Shown here in pieces: positions 50,801 to 60,640 of a DNA stretch of 64,000 nt (the stretch's first letter is position 1; the number at the start of each line of letters is the position of its first letter). Below the pieces are notes generated by a model that saw only the letters and a list, made by a program, of their open reading frames with translations, made no database searches and was not told the DNA's origin. This stretch comes from Dipylidium caninum (lineage: Eukaryota > Platyhelminthes > Cestoda > Cyclophyllidea > Dipylidiidae): contig QEYB01001638.1 of NCBI GenBank assembly GCA_017562135.1, forward strand, positions 372,001 to 436,000, in the 5' to 3' direction. Position numbers and translations under genes: made by a program.

Positions 50801-52823
50801 GTTTGGAATTCCACCTTTCATTTTGTACAAAAATTATATCGATTAGTTTTTTGGTTTTGGTTCTATTCCAATTTGAAATGGAAAAACATGACGTGCACTT
50901 CACACCTATCTTACTGTATTATTTCCGAAAAGGCGAGGACTATCACAAGCGAATAGAAGTTTTTGCTTGAAAGGAGACCGGTGTCAAAAGTGGTTTGCAA
51001 GATTTCGTTCTGGTGATTTCAAATTCAAATGCCCATCCATCTGGCGTCCGTCCAGTTGAAGTCGATGAGATCCACTTCGAGGCCATTGTCGAGTCAGATC
51101 GTCAGGGCATAACACATGTCACTGCAGAGGAGCTCAATGTATCACATACATGCGCTGAAAAAAAATTGAAAAAGCTTTGGCTGTGTCAGGAAACTTGATC
51201 TTCGAAACCCTAGCCAGCTTAAGGGAATTCATTTGGCGCAATGCATTAACATCTGCTATTCACATTTGAGACGCACTGAAGTAGATCCGTTTCTGAAAAG
51301 ATTAATTACTGGCGACGAAAAGTGGATGATTTTGAACAGCGTGAATTGGAAAAGATCGTGGGTGATGCAAGATGAACAAGCTCAGACATCAAAAGCAAAG
51401 GTTTACTAGAAAAAGACCATGCTGTCATACTGGTGCGATTATAAGGGAGTTCCGCGCTTTGAACTTTTACCACACAACCAAACGATCAGTTCAAACGTGT
51501 GTGTTCAACACCTCGCCAAAATGAGCGATGGACTTCAAGCAAAGCGGCCAAAAGTGGCAAATCATGAGGGCGTTGTTTTCCACCATGATAATGCAAAGCC
51601 TCACACGTCTTGGGTTACTCGCCAAAAACTTTTGGATCTGGGTCCGAACGTCCTGACACATCCGCTTTCGTGTCCTTCCAAACTACCATTTATTCCGTTG
51701 ATCCATGCAGAACTCCTTACATCGTAAAATTTTCAATGGCGCTAATGATGTCAAACCACGCTTAATCCAGTTCTTTGATAACAAAAATTAGAAATTTTGT
51801 GGAAATGGAATTATGACACTACCTGTACGATGGCCACAAGTCATCTCTAAACACGGGTAGTACTACAGCAAAAAAACTTTTGATTCTCATTCCTACTTAA
51901 AATCCGCAACGACTTAGTTGTCAACCCAATACTATTGTCAGATACCTTTTACTTTACAGCATCGTCGCCCTCGACTGCTCCTTCCTCAAGTTATTTCTGA
52001 ATAAACTAAGGAATAGAAACGCGAGCCTTTTCCCTCGATTCATGCTTGTGCCTAATGCTCACTTCCTTAACTTCATCCTCACCTCATTTTACTGAATCTA
52101 CTGAACTTAGGTATAACGCATTGGTGTATTTGGAGGCTCTGATATACAATCTAGTCTAGGCAGCTGAGCCCCGTTTTTTCTTACATTCATAATTTAGCAC
52201 ATTTGGCCTTAAGCTAATTCTTGCTTTTGCATAATAAGGTAAAATAACCACCCTCCAAGTCATGTCAGCCCTATATCTGTCATTCCTTCTTACACTTCCC
52301 TAGCATCGATATGCCGCTTTTCATCTATCCTCGAGTGCAATCCGACTCGACTAATCAAGTAGAGGAGACCGCATCTCATGAGTCCTCAATGGAAACTGAT
52401 TCCTCGCCTCTGCCAGCAGAGGTCATACCTGCAGCTGAGGCCACACCTGCAGCCGAGGAAGACGAGATGGAAAGCGAGCCAACGGAAAGCGTCAAAGTGG
52501 AGGCAGTGAAGAAGGTAGAGGAACACATGGGCTCGGTGGAGGAAGGGTCTGCGGTGCTGGATCTACTTCGGCAGCGTCGGGAGGCTCGTCTCGCACGCCA
52601 GACACAAACACGCGCTCGCTTAGCCGAGATAACCGCGCGAATGGCGGAGAAGCATATGCTGCGTCACCGATGGCTATCCGAGCGCATAGCACAGCCTCTA
52701 CGTACATTCTTTACCCGCTCGGGAATCTTTAACAACCTCACCGAGGCCATCCTCTTTACCTTGGGAGTATTCTCCCTCCTCGTTGGAATTATTCTTGGTC
52801 TTTGGTGGCATCATTGTTCCTGA
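44833..52823 (+). CDS. PTPN1: PTP1B/TCPTP-like non-receptor protein tyrosine phosphatase with C-terminal membrane anchor
   Basis: PTP1B-type enzymes dephosphorylate receptor tyrosine kinases and JAKs from the cytoplasmic face of the ER. Seven exons close in frame to 622 aa: 44833-44967, 44997-45099, 45132-45472, 45607-45816, 46242-46418, 47673-48055 and 52304-52823. The catalytic domain has the pTyr loop [41 protein letters not shown], the WPD loop (residues 208-210), the P-loop [10 protein letters not shown] (Cys244, Arg250) and the Q-loop region [19 protein letters not shown]. Exon 6 is a low-complexity acidic Ser-rich linker. Exon 7 adds another acidic stretch, an Arg-rich coiled coil and a final hydrophobic tail ([20 protein letters not shown]) with only HHCS after it, a tail anchor like that of PTP1B. 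Intron 2 is 32 nt, while intron 6 is 4.25 kb and hosts a mariner element. Confidence 0.93.
50693..51929 (+). mobile_element. Decayed mariner (Tc1/mariner superfamily) DNA transposon with both TIRs
   Basis: The 1237-bp element begins TTGGGTTGGCAATTAAGT and ends with the imperfect inverted copy (reverse complement TTGGGTTGACAACTAAGT). About 26 of the first 32 positions match between ends. It is flanked on both sides by the TA target duplication. The transposase is on the plus strand and is broken by in-frame stops and frameshifts. Recognisable pieces include [19 protein letters not shown], the first catalytic Asp region LITGDEKWM (near 51300), and [16 protein letters not shown] with the second Asp (near 51580). 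The third Asp region (normally PYSPDLAP) is scrambled. Termini of this kind suggest the mellifera/capitata-like mariner group. It sits in the sense orientation in intron 6 of the PTP1B-like gene. Confidence 0.93.
50995..51727 (+). pseudogene. Broken mariner transposase
   Basis: Two frames within the mariner element (50995-51198 and 51419-51727), with remnants between them, together represent a degraded mariner transposase. The N-terminal helix-turn-helix part, the ITGDEKW block and the [10 protein letters not shown] block are readable in order. At least two stop codons and several frame changes separate them, so no functional enzyme is encoded. Confidence 0.9.
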
Positions 52824-54135
52824 GTGTGTCCTGAAATTACATCTCATTTGTCAAATCTCTCCTCTCACAAGGACTAAGAAGAGGAGGCACTGTGATTCCT
52901 TCACTCCCTACTCTGCTCCGCCTTCAACGTGTATAGACATTACGTTAATCCTTGTCGTCATTTTACTCTTAGTTGTATAAACCATTGTAGTTCAGTGAGC
53001 TACTACTGCTGCTACTACTATACTGTGCCTTTATTTCTCTCCTTATTCGGTTCCATGATAACATGCTCAGCGTTGCATCTGAATTTTGTCTCGGAGTAGC
53101 GGGTTTACTGAGTACGTCATGTGCTTATGCTTGATAGTGGAGTTATGCAGTCGCGAAGGGCAAAAAATTGAAATTAATATCACACGCATTATTGATAAGC
53201 AGGTGTCCGTGAGCACTTGCACGAAGTCGGTGTCTCTCATCTGGCCTCCACTCTCCGATGATTTCTTGGCCTCAAAACACGACGATGTCGCCCATCGCCG
53301 TAGCACCGGTGGGCGAACGGGGCAAATCCTTAAGCCAACACCACGCTGAAACAAGTGCCTCTTGGCGTCGGCGTGGTGTGTTTTCTCGGCCCCAGAGGAG
53401 ACTCAGGTCGGATCACGTGTCTATTTGAAGTGGGGTCGCGCATGCGCGTGAGGCACTCGTGGATCGATTGCATTCGGTGGTACGCGGAACGCTTTAAGGT
53501 AACCCATGCGTCTTATCTCGAGACGTTTCCCATTCCGCTACGTCTAATATGATGGATGTAGATGTTTTCCGACACTTGGCGCTATCACCGCTTCTCCAGC
53601 CTTACCGAACTGTCCGCCTGGCGAGCAAGGAGGATTTGACTTGAGGAGTGGGTAGCATTTAGCTCTGGGTGGCCGACGTTATGTCATCGCGCTGCACCCG
53701 TCACGAAGCCCTCTTACCTGCTGGCGTCAGCAGACATCGCGCTCGGTGGTGCTTACTTCCTCCTGCTGATGTGCTTTCTGAGGCCCTCCACCATTTGTGG
53801 CTCCTAACTAGAATTTTCACTACCGTTGGTCATGAGGAGACGCAGATATACGCAGGATAACTCACATCACTTCAGCGATACAGACGGAAGTCTACTCAGC
53901 GCCATGAATCAAGTCCTATAAACTCCATGTGATAGCTGGAACCAGATAACTATATTTGCCTAAATAAATTTTTCTAAGCAAAAACGTGTAATTGATAGGT
54001 TGTCTACCGCTTGTTTCTATGATTTTCCTACCATCTACTACGGTAAATGTCTAATTCTTGAATTGAAGCAGAACCTTGATTGCACGCAGAACGATTCACC
54101 AAGACGAAGTGGCAGTCCACAGTGCTGGCTAACCA
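52824..54135. other. 3' flank of the PTP1B-like gene, no gene assigned
   Basis: About 1.3 kb including a short CTACTACTGCTGCTACTACTA-type triplet run near 52998. Frames at 53086-53349 and 53355-53552 (+) are ordinary-looking and have no family motif. Confidence 0.45.
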
Positions 54136-54504
54136 ATGCTCTCCGAGGCCAAGACCTACGAGTTGGGCGAAGCAGAACCATGGAGCGTCATTTCAAGTTA
54201 CCGAGTCGACGGGATGGCCGACCGGATGGACGAGCGAAACCACAAGGAGACACTTAGGCAGATGCAAGCGGCTGTGGGTGGACTGACGCCGTTCCAGGCT
54301 CTTCAGCTCATCAAATCGCAGACCCCAATGACCTCATCCGCCATCGGTGGGCGGCCTCCCTCCAGTCGTACCCCCAGCGTCACTGCGGCCAAAGCAACTC
54401 ACGATGTTCCGCAGCCATTGCCGCTAGCACTCACCGTAAGGCAGAGACAACCGGGTATGCACGAGGCAGTAAATCTGGATTTCAATGGCGATTACACTCT
54501 ATGA
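54136..54504 (+). CDS. Hypothetical 122-aa protein, unrecognised
   Basis: An ATG-started ORF immediately preceded by an in-frame TAA encodes a soluble 122-residue protein. The first half looks like a folded or helical segment (KETLRQMQAAVGGLTPFQALQLI). The second half is Pro/Ser/Thr-rich and probably disordered. No signal peptide or membrane segment is visible. It may be a small single-exon gene or the first exon of a longer one. I do not recognise the family. Confidence 0.3.
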   Translation: MLSEAKTYELGEAEPWSVISSYRVDGMADRMDERNHKETLRQMQAAVGGLTPFQALQLIKSQTPMTSSAIGGRPPSSRTPSVTAAKATHDVPQPLPLALTVRQRQPGMHEAVNLDFNGDYTL

Positions 54505-55693
54505 GGGTTGCTCTAAGGCACAGCCTCTTTCGATAGGCTGTGCACATTCCTTTTTTTTCTGATTTAATCTTTTGTCACACAATGCTTTGGTCCCTGATTA
54601 CGGACGCATCTGGAAGTCACATTTTCGTCACCCACGTTTGGCACCCTAAAGCTCTCACATTATTTATTTTTCGTGACTTTGAGAAAAAAACCCTCTGCAA
54701 GTGGGTTTTAACGTTGTCCAGTTGAACCGAATAAGTCGAAAACCAAGCTGGACTGAGAAAACAACTGAATGGAGAGCCTTTGACTAATTAGCGTCCATAC
54801 TGTTTGCGATGGTGGTGCGGTGGGGCTGGACTGACCATGAATCGCTTGCCTTATGGACGATAGGTCGCACTGCCACTCCAGTCCCCTTGTTTGACTTACT
54901 ACTTTTCACCTACCTTCTGTTGCAGTTTCACGTCTACCGCGGTACGTAATACGTTCCAGGGAAAGTCCTTTGATCAAGGTATGAACACTCGCCACGCGTT
55001 TGCGGTAATGTCAACTTGGGTCCACTTCTTACTGTACAATGTCATGTATGTGACAACTAAGTTTACCAAAATCATGGCATCCTGCTTTGTTAACGCGGTT
55101 TTATTATGAAGGCTCTCATTCTTTTGCGAAACTGTCTCGCTAATTGTAAGTGAAGCTTCAAGTTATTGTGCTTTTCGGTGGTAAACTTCCCTCCGTCGTC
55201 CGCTCCACCCCACGGCCAAATGCATAGATTTAGGGACTATGCAAATGATTGTGTCTACTTCAGTCACTCGCTACGCCTTCGGCGAGGCTGTGTACCTCAC
55301 CCCTGCCTCGACACGTGATATGTGGGCCTCGTGGGCTACGAGGAACATGGGCCAAAGTGTGTTGAGAGGCTATTCCACTCTGACAACTAAGTGGTGCTAT
55401 TCAGCATCGAATTATAAGCTCTTCCTTATGTTTGCATATTCCTCTACAAACCTCTGTAAACTCACATTGCTTTCTTTTACGTTTTCCCCCCGTTGGTCTT
55501 GAGCATTGGTGATTGTCATCCCTTTGCGGTGGCATTGAAGATTTTTTTCCCAATGAAATGAAATCATTACCATTTATTAAATATTCTATCATTTTATCCT
55601 GTCCTAAATACGCGGATGCTCTGCTAAACAACGCGGTGCTGATATTGTCCCTGCTTATACGACTGCAGTGGACGCTTAACTGTTGCATTTAGA

Positions 55694-55942
55694 CCAAAGC
55701 CAACCCGAGGAATGAAGGTCACAAGAAGGGAGGAGGGAGGCAGACAACTCTGGCGCATCCCTCCAAACCTACCTACCGAATAATCCGACGGGGTAAATGC
55801 ATCCACGGCATAACCATCTACCCCTCCTTGGCGGTGGTCATTCACCCGCCCCAGACTACCGCCCCGTTCGAGTCGGGCGACGAGCACTGCGACCTCTGTG
55901 CCACCCTGTCCAAAATCGCCGAACTGACTAAGGCGAAGTGAG
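55694..55942 (+). other. Possible exon of unknown gene (opposite a long minus-strand ORF)
   Basis: After an acceptor-like CATTTAG a plus-strand frame runs to a TGA around 55942 and encodes protein-like sequence including GKCIHGITIYPSLAVVIHPP and DEHCDLCATLSKIAELTKAK. A minus-strand frame (55998-55624) overlaps it, and GC-rich composition makes long frames likely by chance on both strands. Neither can be assigned to a family. Confidence 0.2.
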
Positions 55943-56343
55943 CTCTTGGCGGCACAAACTGCCAGCGCTTTAACCCCACGCCTAACCCAGAGTACCATTG
56001 CCGTGTTTTATCATGCTTTATTATGGCGGCCAGTCGTTTCAATTACACTGTTAGACATCATTCACTTGTCATCTGCAGATCACATTTCGTCTATTTACAT
56101 AAACCTGCTCTGCTTAGCCCTGCTGACACCCCAACTCACCTGCGACAGCTCTGCACCAATGAGCTCTTTATCTCTTTCACTGTACTTCATTAGCGACTTT
56201 AAATTGAGCCTCTGAAGATGCGACGCACACTAGCTAAACATGAGTCCGCCCAGCCAGAAATCCAAGGCGGTTTCTGGTGTGAATAAGCCTTGCTGCTATC
56301 GGTGGCGCCTCCTCATTGTAGTCATCTGAGGGAGGGATGAGAG

Positions 56344-58490
56344 ATGAGCTGGACGGCAGGATTGACTTGCTCTGCCTCCAACCGCAGACCTGTTGCCTCG
56401 CCCCATTTTAGCCCCTCTGAGTTGACGTCATCCTCGCTCTTGAGGTTGCTCTCTCACCTCACTCCCTCCACGGCGGCACCCGAGTCCCCTTTCAACACGA
56501 AACATGGACATCCAGCGACAACGCATCAGTACGACGAGCAGGACAAACACGAACCGGAACAGGAGTATTCGCGTACTGTGAAAGCGTCGTGTCCTGACAG
56601 TGGGGCCATTTGTTCTCCGTTACTAGACACTTCCATCTCCACGGATAATAGAGGCTGTGCTGATATAATTAGACCCAACGTTGCGAGTGACGAGACAGTG
56701 CCCCTCTCCTCAGCCGCTGCTCCTGGGGCCACGGAAACCCTTCAGGCAACGGCTCCCAGCTGTAAAACCACCTCCGATGTTACGTCCAGACAGAGTGCCT
56801 ACAAAGAGCCCAGCGATCATCGGGTGCACAAAAAAGTGAATTTATTGCACCACTTAATCTCCACAATCGCCTCGCCCAAGTGCAAGGTTTAGGGTTACTT
56901 TTTAGCATAAAAACTCCTGTCTCTTAAGTTATCAAAGGATGTGCAATTTCCAAGTTGCATGAAGTGCCTGCTTTACAGAGAGAACCAGTTCTTTTAATGT
57001 CAGCATTGTGTCTCAAAAGGGAATTAACCTACAGCTCAAGACTCGAGTTCGATTCACCCGCGTCATATCATGCACGTAAATTGATAATTCGGCTTCCTTA
57101 AGGTTCGCCTCGCCATTCTCGTGCACCCCACGGCGACTCCCACAAGCTGTGCTGGTCCAAAACGCGACGCCTTAGCGTCACATCATCACATCTCCACTGG
57201 CAACTCCTTCAGCGAATCCTTGACTGACTGCAGCCAGAGCGTGACCACGTTCTCCTTCGGGAGCGATAACCGCATACCCGACTTGGGCTCTTGCATTCTC
57301 GACGATCAGCACACTGACATCTCGGAGGCCTATGATGATGAGGAGAACAGGGAGAACGTATCGAGGCACAGAGACTTCTTCAGAGAGGAGGATGAGGAAA
57401 AAGACGAGGAGGAAGGGAAGATGAAAAGGCAGGCGGGGGAGGAGAGTGTTTGCCAAACATTGACGCCGCTTCCCCCACCACCGTGTTTCACACCCTCCTC
57501 CGAGTGTAGTCTACCGATACCCCTGTTGAAGCACGCCGTGTCACGTAGACGTGGATCTACTAGCCAAGGAGAAGGAACTGCCGCGAGTCCCTGCACCCGT
57601 TGACACCCCTTTATGGCCGTTCAGAACGTCAGACATTAAGAAACCTTCGGATGATGGAAGCGCTAGCAGATTTCGCAGTTGCTCGCCGTCAGTTCTACAC
57701 GAGGCTCCAAAAAGTGTGCTGAAGTCCGAGCTGTCGCACCACTCCCTCGCTCAAATGTTTTTGGAGCCCCCGAGACCTGAGATTGAAGTGACTTCTCCTC
57801 TTTCTCACATGTAGGTTAAACACCTCACCGATTTCTCGCGTCTTCTCAGTAAGTAAAATTTTGGTGAAGAGCCCCATGACCCCTCAGCAATACTTGCGTC
57901 TGAAGCCACCTAAAATCTAGAGATCCGCCATTTTCGACACTTACGTTTGCAAATAATGTAGTAGATTTAAATTCGCGTTCAACCCAAGGCTAGGTCATGA
58001 GCAGACCGATTCCTCGGTGGAAGGTGTGGGCGTCGTGGAGCCGAGCACAGAGAACAAGAATAAGGCGGCGGACGTCAGGACTCCCGACTACGCCGGCTTC
58101 ATGGTCGAGGTTGAGAACACTGATTTTATTCCTACCTCCTCAAAACCCACTGTTGGTACACTTGGAGTCTTTGACGAGGTTGTAGTGGAAGTCTCCCATG
58201 CTCTGCCATCAATTTGCCGGACTCCCCGTTCGACCTCTCCGGACCAGTCCTTTTGGAATAAGCGAAGGCAGAATGTGACGCAGGAGGAATCTAATCGCCT
58301 TGAATGGGTCCTTAAGCGAGCCAATGTTTCTACGACGGAAATGAATACTATGGTCATGTATGCCCTACCCACTGTGTTTCAGTGCACCAGCCACCGACTT
58401 CCAGAGACCCGTGAGGTAAGCGATGTCACAGGTCATGGCAACGCGACTGGAAAGGCGGATACAATCGGGAAGAGCGACTTTCATCGGTAA
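56344..58490 (+). CDS. Candidate four-exon gene for an unrecognised, largely disordered protein
   Basis: Four plus-strand frames can be chained in phase: 56344-56886, 57103-57505, 57549-57810 and 57989-58490, giving about 569 aa. The splice sites are GT-AG but individually weak. Closure of all three junctions in frame is the main support. The protein is rich in Ser, Thr, Pro and acidic residues, with a very acidic run around 57380-57420 (REEDEEKDEEEGK), and looks mostly disordered. The last exon (PDYAGFMVEVENTDF, EESNRLEWVLKRANVSTTEM) looks most fold-like. No signal peptide, membrane span or known domain is seen. Long frames on the minus strand over 57178-57596 reflect the GC-rich codon pattern and are probably shadows. 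I do not recognise the family. Confidence 0.35.
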
Positions 58491-60219
58491 GCTTTAGTCT
58501 TAATAATTCATTTCACTGCGGGAGCTGCAGCTCCTATCTTTGTGGTACACATTTGCCCAATATCTTTTTCCTTCGCTCTCGGCAGCTGTAACTCCTTCGG
58601 TCTTTGCTATTAACCACTAAGTCACGAGTTTCCCCCTCATCTTCTAAGGTGAAGACGGATAGAATTAGGAGTGGCTGGAACAACGCAGACAAGAAATATA
58701 TCTCGAGTACCCAGAGATTTTTCTGTTCTCCAGGTTCGACGGACCACATCATTGCGTGTGATTATCGTCCCTCTAGCTCTTTGGCTTCGTTTTTGTTGAT
58801 TCCAATCCCCACTCCTTGTTCGAGTGGACGATTTTTTTGTGTATACTTGTACTTTGTTGGATGGAATATCATTATACTTGAGTACAAGGAAAAAACATCT
58901 GCTCCATTCGGCGCGTGTGAAATAAAAGGGCAGCTATTTCTGGGGGCCAAAGCGGCTTTCAATTCGCGACGCTTGTGCCTACCACTTCATTTACATATCC
59001 ACTCGACCAAGCACTGAGCACTGGCATAGCGGGTCGACATTGAGAATACGTGAAGGACAAACTAGGGAGTTTTTGACCTTCGCCAACCTAATCGGCGTCG
59101 GCTGCCCACGGCGAGAATGGGCGACGATAGGGTGTAAGGATTCCACGACTTTGTTTAATTGCCAAACTGTTTGTTCCTCAGTGGGAAACTGACCGGCCTC
59201 TGACACTTGCGGTTTGGCCTGTCTCTAACTCAACAAAGTAGACCATAGCGAAGATGACTTAAGCCTTTCTGCGACTATTTTCCATTGACGGAACCATGAT
59301 CACCATATTACATAAACGCCATGATCCCAACGCTAAAGCACCAAAACATTCGTATGCCGAAGGCGGGTGGAAGGGGTAGGACAATTCTGGCTTTTAGGCC
59401 ACTTGGTCACGCAGGACTCTACCGCTCCTTCTCTGTCTATATAACGAAAAGTAGTCAAATGGCAACCACTGCAACAACAGTCCGCTTCGAGGGAGCTGGA
59501 AGGGCAAATGGCCCACCTCGCTTCTTGCTTCCGCTACCAACCCTAATAACGTTAATGTGATGGTTGTAGCGGGGGAAAATAGTGTGAGGGCCGAGTGACA
59601 TTCGAGATGACATGAAACAGCACCGCACTTGATGCTTGTGAAGATGCGTAGGTATCTTTGTGCTACAGCTAAATTTGAGGAACCACGACCATCCGTGCGA
59701 CTGAAAGAAACCCGGACCAAACTCTCAAAAAGTGGCAGATATATAGCCTTAGAAAGTGTTCTTTTGCGCATGTACTAGTGCTTCGAAAAAGTCAAGCGGA
59801 GATGCTACAAAGGCCTCGAAAAGTAGCATGATAAAACACAGAATTGGGACATCTCCGAATAATCACAGTTTTTTAAGATTAAGCAAAATAAAGTTTTATT
59901 TTTTCTGCTATCAACATATAAATTAAAGTAAGTGCAAGTAAGCTTGCGTGATTACGTCCCTGCCCTTTGTACACATACTACCTAGTAATTGGATCGGTGC
60001 CATTATTGATCGTCCAGCAGGCGCTGAGAAGACGACCGAACTTGATCATTTAGAGAAGTAAAAGTCTAACTTTTCGTAGGTGAAAAGGATCATTACGCGT
60101 TCTACGTTGTTATTGCAATCTGGTTATCTCGTAAATAAAATCTTTTATTAAAAAGAACCAGTGCTTGTTTATAATCTACTGTGTTCTTCAAAAGTTTTGT
60201 GAAGAAAAGTACAAGTAAT
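58491..60219. other. Non-coding or unresolved stretch
   Basis: A plus-strand frame at 58604-58734 (KVKTDRIRSGWNNADKKY) ends at a possible donor and could be one more exon of the preceding candidate gene, but it does not join in phase with a standard acceptor. From about 59000 onward no coding signal is seen. Confidence 0.4.
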
Positions 60220-60640
60220 AGTCGGATGTTGCTAAGTCCGGAGAATATCATGGATGCCGCAAAGTTTTCTAATCTAGTTCTACAATATTTTGACGACTCC
60301 CCTAAGCATCGTGTAGCCTGGCATTATCATGATGCAGAATGATGTGCTTCCCATTGAACTTCGCCGGCTTCGTTTCGTGCTCTGATATCTTAAAATCATC
60401 CAGTTGCTAATAATAGTTCAGTGATTGGAGCCTTTCGCTCGATTATAAAAGCTCATAATCCATTGGTCGTTGAATGTCCCACTATATACTCTACAACATC
60501 CTCTTATTCAGAGCCAAATTTGCTTGAGGGTTGGGAGAGTCAAGTTCCGGTTTTACAATGTGCTCCTTTCCTTCCGATTTTTGTAGTCAATCCACTTTTT
60601 ATCCCCAGTTATCATTCTATTAAGAAGGCTCGATTGTGTC
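60220..60640 (-). mobile_element. Highly decayed mariner transposase fragment
   Basis: Read on the minus strand, mariner catalytic blocks occur in the right order and spacing in shifting frames: RMITGDKKWIDYKN (near 60610), AKFNGKHIILHHDNARLH assembled across frames (near 60330) and YSPDLA (near 60240). Stops and frameshifts are frequent. The blocks differ from those of the 50.7-kb copy, so it derives from a different or older mariner lineage. No inverted repeats were found at its edges. Confidence 0.75.

Larger units (their letters stand above)
48056..52303 (+). other. 4.25-kb last intron of the PTP1B-like gene
   Basis: The intron begins GTTTGT after exon 6 and ends TTCCCTAG before exon 7. 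It is T-rich on the sense strand and holds a decayed mariner element (50693-51929). A GC-richer patch around 49880-50070 stands out from its surroundings but has no ORF or repeat structure I can name. Confidence 0.7.

Noticed and set aside
57030..57065. GAGTTCGATTC B-box-like motif
   Set aside because: No paired arms around it, and contexts of the B-box-like sites in this window do not resemble one another, so no SINE family is supported.
57178..57596. Minus-strand ORFs of 88-92 codons rich in Leu, Ser and Phe
   Set aside because: They mirror the acidic and Pro-rich plus-strand frame; composition explains them.
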